Assembly: GCA_025937785.1 (NCBI GenBank)
Contig: JAICQQ010000006.1
Location: 1 to 64,000 of the forward strand
Length of the DNA: 64,000 bases
Direction: 5' to 3'
Origin: Polyangiaceae bacterium
GTDB taxonomy: Bacteria; Myxococcota_A; Polyangia; Polyangiales; Polyangiaceae
Under the pieces are notes generated by a model. It saw only the letters and a list, made by a program, of their open reading frames with translations. It had not been told where the DNA came from and made no database searches. This document shows positions 1 to 9,167 of the stretch, in pieces. The translations under genes were made by a program, and so were the position numbers. Every line of letters begins with the position of its first letter. Position 1 is the first letter of the stretch.

Positions 1-60
1 ACTTGATACACTTCCAATCCCTCATGATCGAGCGTCATGCTCCAGCCATCGGCCCCACCT

Positions 61-140
61 CGGCATCGGTTGCGCTTCTTCGGGCACGGGCACGTTTACG
101 TTCACGTTCACGGGGCCATCGTCCAATTCAGGGACAGGCC
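61..140 (+). repeat. Dispersed repeat copy A (GGGCACGGGCACGTTTACGTTCACGTTCACG ... TTCAGGGACAGGCC); similarity to copy B extends left to the window start
   Basis: Near-identical to the reverse complement of 8873-9010 and related to 9080-9147; shared blocks CATCGGTTGCGCTT, CGGGCACGGGCACGTTTACGTTCACGTT, TTCAGGGACAGG. Confidence 0.8.
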
Positions 141-268
141 CGAGTTTCGTGCACGGCCCCGGCACTTCAGCGGCACTGGAGCCGGCACACCCGTGCGCAG
201 GAAAAATCGCATGGCAGGTGACGGAGCCCCCTTATCCCACCCTCGAAAACGCGCGTTGTGCGAGGGTT

Positions 269-694
269 ATGACGATGGCCTGGTGCTGGGACGGAGAGCT
301 GCATGTCGTCGTGCACGACGCGCGCGACCCGACCGACGTGGAGTGGAACCGCTATGTCTCCGAGCTGCACCAGTTCACCATGCGCGGGGACTGGAAGATC
401 CTGGTGTACTCGGCGGGCGGGACGCCGACGGGCCAGCAGCGCCACGCGCTCACGAAGACGTTCCGAGGTCATCCCGTGGCCCTGGTCACGTCGAGCCCGA
501 TCATGCGCGCCATGGGCCTCGTCATGCGAGCGCTCGATCCGAACATTCGCGTGATGCCGCCCCAAGACGAGGACCTGGCCTTTGCCCACTTGCGGCTCAG
601 CGAAGCTCAACGACGCCGTGCGCACATGCACCACGAGCAGCTGACGCGACAGGTGATGGGTCGCTCGAGGCTCGACCAGTCGGCCGCGCGCTGA
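269..694 (+). CDS. Conserved hypothetical protein, possibly STAS/SpoIIAA-like
   Basis: Internal ATG of ORF 149..694 (MTMAWCWDGELHVVVHDARDPTDVEWNRYV...); compact alpha/beta pattern. Confidence 0.6.
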   Translation: MTMAWCWDGELHVVVHDARDPTDVEWNRYVSELHQFTMRGDWKILVYSAGGTPTGQQRHALTKTFRGHPVALVTSSPIMRAMGLVMRALDPNIRVMPPQDEDLAFAHLRLSEAQRRRAHMHHEQLTRQVMGRSRLDQSAAR

Positions 695-723
695 CGCTTG
701 GCCGCCGGTCCTGCGGCGAAGCA

Positions 724-2451
724 TCAGGCGCTGGCGTGGAGAGCTGCTTGGACCTGCTCGACCAGCGTGCTCACTGCCGAGTCCAGCCCGATGAGGCTCG
801 CCTTCTTCGGATCCGGTTCGCTGCGGGGCTTCAGCTCGACCTGGCCCTGCTTCAAGCCACGGTCACCCACCGTCACGCGCAGCGGGATACCGATCAGGTC
901 GGCGTCCTTGAACTTGCTGCCCGGCCGCTCGTCGCGATCGTCTACCAGTACCTCGACGCCGCGACTTTCGAGGCCCTGCTCGATGCTCCGCACCGCAAGG
1001 TCGACTTCCGGCGAGTTGCCCAGCTGCACCAGGTGCACGTGGTACGGAGCGAGCGCCATGGGCCAGGTGATGCCGTTCGGGTCGTGGAACTGTTCGACCG
1101 CGGCAGCTACCAACCGCGAGACGCCGATACCATAGCACCCCTGCACGATGGTCTGCTGAACGCCCTTGTCGTCCAGGAAGGAGGCGCCCATCGACTCTGT
1201 ATAACGTGTACCGAGCAAGAAGATGTGTCCCGCCTCGATACCCCGGTACAGGCCCAGCGAAGCGCCGCACTGCGGACAGGCATCCCCGTCGATGATCTCT
1301 CGCACGTTGACTACCTCGGCTTCGAAGTCTCGCCCGTGCTGGACGTGCTTCAGGTGGTAGTCCGTCTCGTTGGCGCCGGTGATCGCGTCGCTGATGCTAG
1401 CCGCGTCGCGATCGATCACGACCCTGCCGGAGTATCCGACCGGTCCGGCGAAGCCGACCTTCGCTTTGGTCGCACGCCACACCTCGTCCGCCTCGGCCAT
1501 GCGCACTTCCGCGGCGCCCAGCGCGCGGCCGAGCTTGATCTCGTTGACCGCATGGTCGCCGCGCACCACGACCAGCACCGCTGTCCCGTCACAGATGTAG
1601 ACCAGGCTCTTCAGGAAGCGGTCGGGCGCGCTCTCCAAGAACTTGGAGACCTCTTCGATGCTGCGCTGCCCGGGAGTGTGGATCTTTTCGTGGGGTGGCA
1701 CGCTACCCGGCTCTGGACCCCTCGCGGGAAAGGCCGGCGTCTCCGCGACCTCGATGTTCGCGGCGTAGTCGCATTGACGGCAGGCCGCGATCACGTCCTC
1801 GCCGCTCTGCACCAGGATCTGGAACTCCGCGCTCTTCTTGCCACCCATGGCTCCCGTGTCCGCGTTCACCATGCGGTAGTCGAAGCCCATGCGGTCGAAG
1901 ACTCGGGTGTACGCGACCCGCATGCCTTCGTAGGCGCGCTCCGCAGCGCCCTCGTCGACGTCGAACGAGTAGGCGTCCTTCATGGTGAACTCGCGGCCGC
2001 GCAGGATGCCACCGCGCGGACGCGGCTCGTCGCGGAACTTCGTCTGGATCTGGTACAGGTTGAGCGGCAGGTCGCGGTAGCTCTTCACCTCGCGTCGGAC
2101 CATGTCGACGATGATCTCTTCGTGGGTAGGGCCGAGGTGGTAGTCGCCGCCCTTGCGATCCTGAAGCCGCAGCAGCGTCTCCCCGAAGACGTCCCAGCGC
2201 CCGGACTCCTTGAAGTATTCTGCCGGCAGCAGCGCCGGCAACAGCACCTCTTGCGCGCCAGCCCGATCCATCTCCTCGCGCACGATGCTCTCGACCTTGC
2301 GTTGAACTCGGAGCCCCAGCGGGAGGTAGCTATAGATCCCTGCGCCCACTCGACGCACGTAACCCGCTCGGGTGAGCAGCACGTGACTCACGCTCGTGGC
2401 GTCGGACGGGGCCTCTCTCAGCGTCGGAAACAGTCCACTCTGGATGCGCAT
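724..2451 (-). CDS. proS: Prolyl-tRNA synthetase
   Basis: 575 aa; class II aaRS motifs (GPTHEEIIVDMVRREVKSYRDLPLNLYQIQTKFRDEPRPRGGILRGREFTMKDAYSF). Confidence 0.97.
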   Translation of the reverse strand: MRIQSGLFPTLREAPSDATSVSHVLLTRAGYVRRVGAGIYSYLPLGLRVQRKVESIVREEMDRAGAQEVLLPALLPAEYFKESGRWDVFGETLLRLQDRKGGDYHLGPTHEEIIVDMVRREVKSYRDLPLNLYQIQTKFRDEPRPRGGILRGREFTMKDAYSFDVDEGAAERAYEGMRVAYTRVFDRMGFDYRMVNADTGAMGGKKSAEFQILVQSGEDVIAACRQCDYAANIEVAETPAFPARGPEPGSVPPHEKIHTPGQRSIEEVSKFLESAPDRFLKSLVYICDGTAVLVVVRGDHAVNEIKLGRALGAAEVRMAEADEVWRATKAKVGFAGPVGYSGRVVIDRDAASISDAITGANETDYHLKHVQHGRDFEAEVVNVREIIDGDACPQCGASLGLYRGIEAGHIFLLGTRYTESMGASFLDDKGVQQTIVQGCYGIGVSRLVAAAVEQFHDPNGITWPMALAPYHVHLVQLGNSPEVDLAVRSIEQGLESRGVEVLVDDRDERPGSKFKDADLIGIPLRVTVGDRGLKQGQVELKPRSEPDPKKASLIGLDSAVSTLVEQVQAALHASA

Positions 2452-2718
2452 GGCCCGCGGCTCGTACCATGAGGCTCAGGGGCGCAAAAGCCGCCGCGAG
2501 CGAGACACACCGCCACAGTGGGTGTCCCAGGAGCATTGACCACGCAGTTTTTTCACGGGGAAAACGCGTCGTTCGACCCGCGCCCCAACAATTTTACCCA
2601 ATGATTCCAAATAGATGTAATGTCTATTCCCGATACCCGACTTGTCACACCGGAATTAGGGGGTACAAAGCGCAACCCCGGGCTTGATTATCACGCCCCA
2701 ATCGAGGAGTCACAAGGA

Positions 2719-4971
2719 ATGACCGCCGTCAGGAACTGGAAAGAATCGCTCAGGGACCGCATGCCGGAGTCCCTCGCCCGCGAGATCGATATCTTCGAGA
2801 CACAGATCGAGCTCAGGAAAGCCGGCAAGATTGGCGACAAGATGTTCGCCGAAACGCGCTTGCGCAAGGGCGTGTACGGGCAGCGCTACGACAATGGGCG
2901 GCGGCACGACGGTGAGAAGACGCAGGCTTTGGAGTTCCCCTGCGGGGACCTGACCAAGGGCCCCGAGACCGTTTGGGACGCGCCGGGCATGATGCGCATC
3001 AAGATCCCGCTCGGAAAGGTCACACCGGATCAGCTCGATCTCATGTGCGAGCTCGCCGAGGAGTATTCCGATCAGATCTTGCACGTCACCACGCGGCAAG
3101 ACATCCAGCTGCACTTCATTCACATCGACGACACACCCGACCTGATGCGGCGGCTGGCTTCCGTGGGCATCACCACGCACGAGGCGTGCGGCAACTCCGT
3201 GCGCAACGTCACGGCCTGCCAATACGCGGGAGTGTGCAACGACCAGACCTTCGACGTCACGCCTTACGCACACGCCGCGGCGATGTTCTTGCTGGGACAC
3301 GACGACGTGCAGGACTTCGGCCGCAAGCTGAAGCCTGCATTTTCTGGCTGCAAAGACAATCCATGCGGCCTTACGACCTTTCACGACATCGGCTGCATCG
3401 CCCAGGTACGCGAGGTCGACGGCAAGCCGAAGCGTGGGTTCGAGTTCTACGTCGGCGGCGGGCTCGGCGCCGTGCCGCACCCCGCAAAATTGTTGGAAGA
3501 GTTCACCCCGGAAGAAGAGCTGCTGCCGATGATGCAAGCCGTCTGTCGCGTCTTCGCTCGGCTCGGTGAGAAAGAGAACCGCTCGCGCGCGCGCCTGAAG
3601 TTCCTGGTCAACAAACTCGGCATCGAAGAGTTCACGCGCCTGGTGAAAGAAGAGCGAACCAAGCTCCGGCCCGACCCGCGCTGGACAGCCTATCTCGACG
3701 ACCTGGCAAGCCTCGACGAGAAGCCGCTCAAGCCGGGCTCGGAGCTGGTTGTCGACGCTGGTGAACGCTTCAAAGCGTGGTTCAAAACCAACGTTCGACC
3801 CCAAGCGCAGCCGGGCTATTCGTGCGCGATCGTCACGCTGCCCCTGGGCGACTTTACCCCAGACCAAGGCCGCACCATGAGCGACCTCGCCCGCGAGTTC
3901 ACCAACTGCTCACTGCGCTTCACGGTGGACCAGAACATGCTCTTCCGTTGGGTGTCCAACGCAGATCTGCCCGAGCTCTTCGCCCGTCTCGACGCGGCTG
4001 GCCTCGGGGCCAGCGGGGCCGAAACCATCAGCGACATCACCTCGTGCCCCGGCACCGACACGTGCAAGCTCGGGATTTCGTCGTCGCGTGGGTTGGCCGG
4101 AGAGCTCCGCCGCCATCTCTCCGTCGCCCCCGAGCTGCCGCCGGCCGCGCAAGCCCTACACATCAAATGCAGTGGTTGCTTCAACTCCTGCGGGCAGCAC
4201 CATGTGGCTGATATCGGTTTTCTCGGCGTCAGCCGAAATGTGAGCGGCCGGAGAGTGCCGCATTTTCAGCTGGTTGTGGGTGGGCAGTGGACCGAGAACG
4301 GGAAGACGTACGGCCTAGCGATCGGGGCCATTCCCTCGAAGCACGTGCCCCAGGCGGTGGACCGATTGACCAAGGCCTACGCGGAAGGCAGGCGCGAGGG
4401 TGAGAACTACCGCCAATACGTGGCTCGTGTCGGCAAGAAGGCCGTACGCCAGCTGATCGACGATCTGACCCAGGTGCCGAGTTACGAGGCAAATCCGAGC
4501 TTTTACTCGGATTGGGGTGACCCTCGTGAGTACACCATTGGCGACATGGGTGTGGGAGAGTGTGCTGGGGAAATCGTCCCGTTCGTGGAAATGGGGCTAG
4601 CGGCCAGCGAGCGCGAGCTCTTCGAGGCCCAGGTGATCCTCGACGAAGAAGGCAACGCCACGAAAGCGGCTGAACGAGCGTATCAGGCCATGCTCCACGC
4701 CGCGAAAGCGCTCACCCGAGAGCGCAATGCCAACCTGGGCGACGACCCGGACGAGATCGTGCGGGAGTTCAAGCTGCACCTTTGTGATACACGATTGTTT
4801 CACGACCCCTACGTCGGCGACAAATTCGCCAACTTCCTCTTCAGCGCTCACGGGAACGGAACCACGACTTCCCCGAACAACGCCACCGCGCACCAGCGGA
4901 TTGAGGAAGCGCAGCTATTCGTAGAGGCGGCGCATCAATGCTATATCCGTAACGCAAGCCCGGCTTCCTGA
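2719..4971 (+). CDS. Ferredoxin-dependent-type nitrite/sulfite reductase (siroheme, 4Fe-4S)
   Basis: Duplicated NIR/SIR architecture with CPGTDTCKLGISSSRG and KCSGCFNSCGQHHVADIGFLG motifs; internal ATG chosen as start. Confidence 0.9.
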   Translation: MTAVRNWKESLRDRMPESLAREIDIFETQIELRKAGKIGDKMFAETRLRKGVYGQRYDNGRRHDGEKTQALEFPCGDLTKGPETVWDAPGMMRIKIPLGKVTPDQLDLMCELAEEYSDQILHVTTRQDIQLHFIHIDDTPDLMRRLASVGITTHEACGNSVRNVTACQYAGVCNDQTFDVTPYAHAAAMFLLGHDDVQDFGRKLKPAFSGCKDNPCGLTTFHDIGCIAQVREVDGKPKRGFEFYVGGGLGAVPHPAKLLEEFTPEEELLPMMQAVCRVFARLGEKENRSRARLKFLVNKLGIEEFTRLVKEERTKLRPDPRWTAYLDDLASLDEKPLKPGSELVVDAGERFKAWFKTNVRPQAQPGYSCAIVTLPLGDFTPDQGRTMSDLAREFTNCSLRFTVDQNMLFRWVSNADLPELFARLDAAGLGASGAETISDITSCPGTDTCKLGISSSRGLAGELRRHLSVAPELPPAAQALHIKCSGCFNSCGQHHVADIGFLGVSRNVSGRRVPHFQLVVGGQWTENGKTYGLAIGAIPSKHVPQAVDRLTKAYAEGRREGENYRQYVARVGKKAVRQLIDDLTQVPSYEANPSFYSDWGDPREYTIGDMGVGECAGEIVPFVEMGLAASERELFEAQVILDEEGNATKAAERAYQAMLHAAKALTRERNANLGDDPDEIVREFKLHLCDTRLFHDPYVGDKFANFLFSAHGNGTTTSPNNATAHQRIEEAQLFVEAAHQCYIRNASPAS

Positions 4972-5019
4972 GCCGTACAGTACAGCTGAAACCTTCTAGA
5001 ATCGCGAGGCCCTGGTTCC

Positions 5020-5613
5020 ATGGACGCTCCCAAGCTTCAGGTGAAGCTATTCTCAGACAACGTCGATAGCTCGAATCTCGAGAAGTTCATTCCCGTTTTC
5101 CATCGCTGGATTCGCGATCACGTGCTGGACGAGCTGATGATCGACGTCGCCGACTACAGCCATGTGCACCATGGCCCGGGCGTGGTCCTGGTCGGTCACG
5201 CTTCAGACTACTACCTCGATCTCAGCGACGGCCAACCGGGATTACTCTACAGCAGAAAGCGCCAAGCACCCGAACCAGGAGAACGCCTGAGGGACGCCTT
5301 CCGTCGTGCGCTCAACGCCTGTCGCTTGCTCGAAGGCGATCCCACGCTGAACCCTCGTCCCAAGTTTCGTCCGAACGAAGCGCTGATCAAACTCCCCGAT
5401 CGCTTGGATTTCAGCAACGACGACCCGAGCTTCGACGCGCTGAAGCGCGAGTTCGAAACCTTCTTGGGTCAGCTGTACGCAGGCGGTAAGGTAAAGCTCA
5501 CGCGCGTGGGCTCGAACAAGTCACCGCTCAGCGTCCGCGTCGTGGCCGAGGGCGCCCCCGATCTGACGAGCCTGCTCAATCGAGTGGGTGGCCCCATCAA
5601 CGGCAGCTCGTAA
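5020..5613 (+). CDS. Conserved hypothetical protein, likely co-transcribed with the upstream reductase
   Basis: 197-aa ORF 48 bp downstream of the reductase, same strand, no recognised domain. Confidence 0.75.
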   Translation: MDAPKLQVKLFSDNVDSSNLEKFIPVFHRWIRDHVLDELMIDVADYSHVHHGPGVVLVGHASDYYLDLSDGQPGLLYSRKRQAPEPGERLRDAFRRALNACRLLEGDPTLNPRPKFRPNEALIKLPDRLDFSNDDPSFDALKREFETFLGQLYAGGKVKLTRVGSNKSPLSVRVVAEGAPDLTSLLNRVGGPINGSS

Positions 5614-5667
5614 GCTCGTTCCCAAAGTCTGCGACGGCCTTCCAGGCTGTGGCGGCCCAAAACGGCC

Positions 5668-5893
5668 AAGACTCCAAGAGCGCCAAGTTCGCCATTTTTT
5701 CTTTTTTGGGCTAGCTGAGATCCCGGCGGGCTCGCGCTCCCGCTCGCTTGCCCGATAGCGCAGAGCGTCGTGCCCGTTGCACCGAGCGCTTCCAGACATG
5801 CGAGCCTCGGAGTTGTTCGAGCATCCGGAATGAACCGCCGGTTCCGGTAGGCTGACATGAGATTTCTTGGCGGCGCTTGGCGCGCTTGGCAGT
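5668..5893. repeat. Non-coding element flanked by inverted GCCAAG-rich repeats (copy 1)
   Basis: Left end GCCAAGACTCCAAGAGCGCCAAG; right end CTTGGCGGCGCTTGGCGCGCTTGGC, the reverse-complement type. Confidence 0.55.
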
Positions 5894-5946
5894 GAAATTG
5901 ACGCCTCTGCCGGGCAAAGCCTATCGGAAGTTCGTCAGGCTTGGCG

Positions 5947-6540
5947 TCAGTCCACCGGAGCGAGTGCGGCTTCGACGAGCCTGCGCGCGCTCGCAGGTAA
6001 ATGCAGCTCCAACGCGGCGCGCTGGGCCTGGGGGCTCAGCTTGCGCCAGGTCTTTCGCAGGATGTCGACCACCTTCGCGGGCGCGTGCCTCGCTGCGAAC
6101 TCTTCGAGCTCGTACTCGAGGAACGTTAGACACAAAGCGTCTTCGAGCGTCTGCGTGTCGGGGTTCGTGGTGAGCCCCTGCTTCAGGTTGAGCTGACGCA
6201 CCGCCGCGATCGTTTCGGAGGCGACGCCAGCCTCGCGCAGCGTTTCTGCCGCCAGGTCGGCGTGGAACTTCGAGAGATCTTTGCGCCATTTGAGGTAGCC
6301 CACGCGCCCGCTGGGGTAGCTCTCTCGGGGAACTTCCCAGCGCCGCACGTGTTGCGCGTATGCCGCCAGGCGCAGCGCGTCCGACGCCTCGGGGTTCAGC
6401 CGCAGCACCCAGCCGAAAATGCGCTCGGCTTGCACGAGCTGCTTGGGCTCGAGCCGCCCATTCACCGGAATCTGGTTCGGATCACGCGCATTTGCGCGCT
6501 TGAACAGGGCAATGGCTGCATCGACTTCTGAAGCTTGCAT
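5947..6540 (-). CDS. DUF4202 family protein
   Basis: RRWEVPRESYPSGRVGYLKWRKDLSKFHA and LTFLEYELEEFAARH segments typical of the family; start at MQASEVDAAI. Confidence 0.85.
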   Translation of the reverse strand: MQASEVDAAIALFKRANARDPNQIPVNGRLEPKQLVQAERIFGWVLRLNPEASDALRLAAYAQHVRRWEVPRESYPSGRVGYLKWRKDLSKFHADLAAETLREAGVASETIAAVRQLNLKQGLTTNPDTQTLEDALCLTFLEYELEEFAARHAPAKVVDILRKTWRKLSPQAQRAALELHLPASARRLVEAALAPVD

Positions 6541-6622
6541 CTTACGCGGACCAACAGCCGAGCCCGAAGCGTACTCCGAGCGCCGGCCCACGGACTCTAT
6601 CAATTGGCGGGAGCCAAACCAA

Positions 6623-7621
6623 ATGCGTAAATGCGGCATGCACTATCGAACCTTGGGCAAGTCGGGCCTGGAGATTTCCTCTGTAAGCTTCGGCGCGTGG
6701 GCGCTGGGCGGCGACTTCGGCACGGTGACCGACGCGGAATCGAAACAGGCGATCGTGCGGGCGCTCGAACTCGGCGTGAACTTCTTCGACACCGCCGACG
6801 TTTACGGCGACGGACGCAGCGAACGCATCCTCGGTGAGGTGAAGCGCTCGACCAAGGCCGACATGATCATCGCCACCAAGGCGGGGCGGCGCCTGAAGCC
6901 CCATGTTGCCTCGGGCTACGACCTCGAAAACTTGACGGCCTTCGTCGATCGCAGCCTCACGAACCTGCGGGTCGAGGCGCTCGACCTGGTGCAGCTGCAT
7001 TGCCCGCCGACCGACGTTTACTACATGCCCGAGGTATTCGAGGCGCTCGACGTGCTGAAGCAGCGCGGCAAGTTGCGCCACTACGGCGTGAGCGTGGAGC
7101 GCGTCGAGGAGGCCTTGAAAGCCATCGAATACCCGGGCGTGACCTCGGTGCAGATCATTTACAACCTGCTCCGGCAACGCCCCAGCGAGCTGTTCTTCGA
7201 GCGCGCGGCGCAGCGGCAGGTCGGCGTTCTGGCGCGGCTTCCGCTGTCGAGCGGGATGCTCGGCGGCCGCATCAACGCAAGCACCGCGTTCGAGCCGAGC
7301 GACCACCGGAACTACAACCGGAACGGTGAAGCCTTCGATCGAGGCGAGACATTCTCGGGGGTGCCGTTCGAGGCCGGGCTCGCGTTCGTCGAGCGCCTGC
7401 GCAATCTGGTGCCGAACGGCACGAGCATAGCAGCGTTCTCGCTGCGCTGGGCCTTGATGCAAGACGCGGTGACTGCGGTGATCCCCGGCGCAAAACGCCC
7501 CAGCCAAGTCGAGCAGAATGTCGGCGCGGCGGCGCTTCCGCCCCTGCCCCAAGACACGCTGCGACAGATCGAAGCTCTGTATCGAGAGCACATTCGACCC
7601 CTGGTGCATCAGCGCTGGTAA
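6623..7621 (+). CDS. Aldo/keto reductase
   Basis: MHYRTLGKSGLEISSVSFGAWALGGDFG..., NFFDTADVYGDGRSERILGE, LQLHCPP; start 6623 or 6638. Confidence 0.92.
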   Translation: MRKCGMHYRTLGKSGLEISSVSFGAWALGGDFGTVTDAESKQAIVRALELGVNFFDTADVYGDGRSERILGEVKRSTKADMIIATKAGRRLKPHVASGYDLENLTAFVDRSLTNLRVEALDLVQLHCPPTDVYYMPEVFEALDVLKQRGKLRHYGVSVERVEEALKAIEYPGVTSVQIIYNLLRQRPSELFFERAAQRQVGVLARLPLSSGMLGGRINASTAFEPSDHRNYNRNGEAFDRGETFSGVPFEAGLAFVERLRNLVPNGTSIAAFSLRWALMQDAVTAVIPGAKRPSQVEQNVGAAALPPLPQDTLRQIEALYREHIRPLVHQRW

Positions 7622-7629
7622 ATGCGAAA

Positions 7630-7655
7630 GAGCCCACCCTTTGCGGGGTGGGCTC
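7630..7655. terminator. Hairpin between convergent genes, probable bidirectional terminator
   Basis: GAGCCCACCC-TTTGC-GGGGTGGGCTC stem-loop right after the aldo/keto reductase stop. Confidence 0.6.
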
Positions 7656-7681
7656 CGTCCACTGCGCGGCCTCGGGACGGC

Positions 7682-8671
7682 TCAGCGCGGCGGCTCTGCG
7701 AAACGCCCCGGGAAGGGATCCGCCGAGTGACGTCGCTCGACCTCTCCACGAAGCCAGGGCGAGTCCGAACCGCGCTCGTGAAACAGGGCGACGCCGATCA
7801 CCCCCACGTTGCGCGCCTTGCCTTTCCTGCCGGCGTAGGAGTCGCGCACCGAGCCGAAGCGAAATGCTGCGACGGTATCCGTGCTGCGGCGGAACCCATC
7901 GATGCGCACGGAATCGAACGGACCGATGACGTAACCGCGCTTGACGAACGAGCCTTCTTCACCGTCGACCACGTCGAGCCCGTCGACGGTCGCCACGGCT
8001 TCGATGCGGTCGTTCGTGTGGTTCCTGACCTCGATACTGTACGCCGCGCCGTGCTCACCCACGACGTAATCGCGGCTGGCCAACTCGAACGCTGGCAGCG
8101 CGCGCCCGTGTTCATCGAGCAGGCGCAGCGTGACAGCGCCATTCATCACGCTGAATCCGCTGTCGCCGTGATCGGTCCGTGCACTTTCGCGCGCCATCGC
8201 CGAAATGCCTTCGCGATCGTTGTAGAACAGAGTTGCCAGAGCGAAGGGGCGCTGGGGAGCTGCGCGGTGGAACACCGTGTGTCGCACGTTGCTCTCGCGA
8301 TCTTCGCCCCAAACCGTGCCCAGACCCGGCCGAGCTTGGGGAGCGTCGTCGCGAGGGGCCGCGGAGCTCGATTTGCTCGGACCGCGCATCGAAGAGCCGG
8401 CAGCTTCCTCGGCTTCACTCGGGGAGGCGCTGCTGTCGATGCCCACGCCCTCGGTGACCACGGGCGGTGCCATCGGTTCGGCCTGAGTGCCGTCCCACGC
8501 CTCACCCGACGCCCCGCTCGACGTCGCAGACTCGGTCCCGCGGGCGGCGATCGGTGGTGCGCCGTTCGGCGCATGGTCCGCGGGCGCGTGCGACCCTCCG
8601 CAGCCGACCACCAGGGCGAGTGCCGTCCACAATGCTCCACGTTTCAACCAGGCTTTCCATCTCAAGGTCAT
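7682..8671 (-). CDS. Hypothetical lipoprotein
   Basis: MTLRWKAWLKRGALWTALALVVGCGGS signal peptide with lipobox. Confidence 0.7.
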   Translation of the reverse strand: MTLRWKAWLKRGALWTALALVVGCGGSHAPADHAPNGAPPIAARGTESATSSGASGEAWDGTQAEPMAPPVVTEGVGIDSSASPSEAEEAAGSSMRGPSKSSSAAPRDDAPQARPGLGTVWGEDRESNVRHTVFHRAAPQRPFALATLFYNDREGISAMARESARTDHGDSGFSVMNGAVTLRLLDEHGRALPAFELASRDYVVGEHGAAYSIEVRNHTNDRIEAVATVDGLDVVDGEEGSFVKRGYVIGPFDSVRIDGFRRSTDTVAAFRFGSVRDSYAGRKGKARNVGVIGVALFHERGSDSPWLRGEVERRHSADPFPGRFAEPPR

Positions 8672-8872
8672 CGTCCGTTCCTCCGCTTGCTCAACGTCAT
8701 TGGGAAGAACGCAAGGCACGCCCGGTCCTTACACCCCGCGTGCTTTTCTCGACGGCACGGCTGGACTCGGCGCGCTGACCTCTCATAGCGGGCTTTCGCT
8801 GTAGGGCACCCGGCAGCTTCCCCGCTGCCGCAGTGGACGCAGTCCGCGGGTGACGGTACACCTCAGAGAATT

Positions 8873-9147
8873 CTAGGCCCTGTCCCTGAACTCCGCTGAA
8901 CGACCCCGTAAACGTGAACGTAAACGTGCCCGTGCCCGAAAAGCGCAACCGATGCCAAGACGGTGCCAATGACCGGAGCAGGATGCTCCCTCATGAGGGT
9001 TGGAAGCGTATCGAGTCGCGCTGGATTTTCTCGTCATCGCGAACGCGATCATCGACGCACTACCGTGGGCGGCCCTTTCCTCGACTTCTCGGGCACGGGC
9101 ACGTTCACGTTCACGGGCCGGACCCCGATTTCAGGGACAGGCCCTAG
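8873..9147. repeat. Inverted pair of the dispersed repeat (copies B and C), forming an approx. 275-bp MITE-like element
   Basis: CTAGGCCCTGTCCCTGAA (8873-8890) and TTCAGGGACAGGCCCTAG (9130-9147) are inverted, 17/18 match; each is followed inward by GTGAACG/CGTTCAC and GGGCACGGGCACG arrays. Confidence 0.75.
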
Positions 9148-9167
9148 CTCTACCGCAACGCCCCCCC

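Noticed and set aside
37-221. ORFs encoding GHGHVHVHVHG / RARARSRS-like peptides
   Set aside because: These are translations of the nucleotide repeat arrays, not credible proteins.
37-2472. 811-aa + strand ORF opposite proS
   Set aside because: Antisense to a clear prolyl-tRNA synthetase; long shadow ORFs are expected at this GC content.
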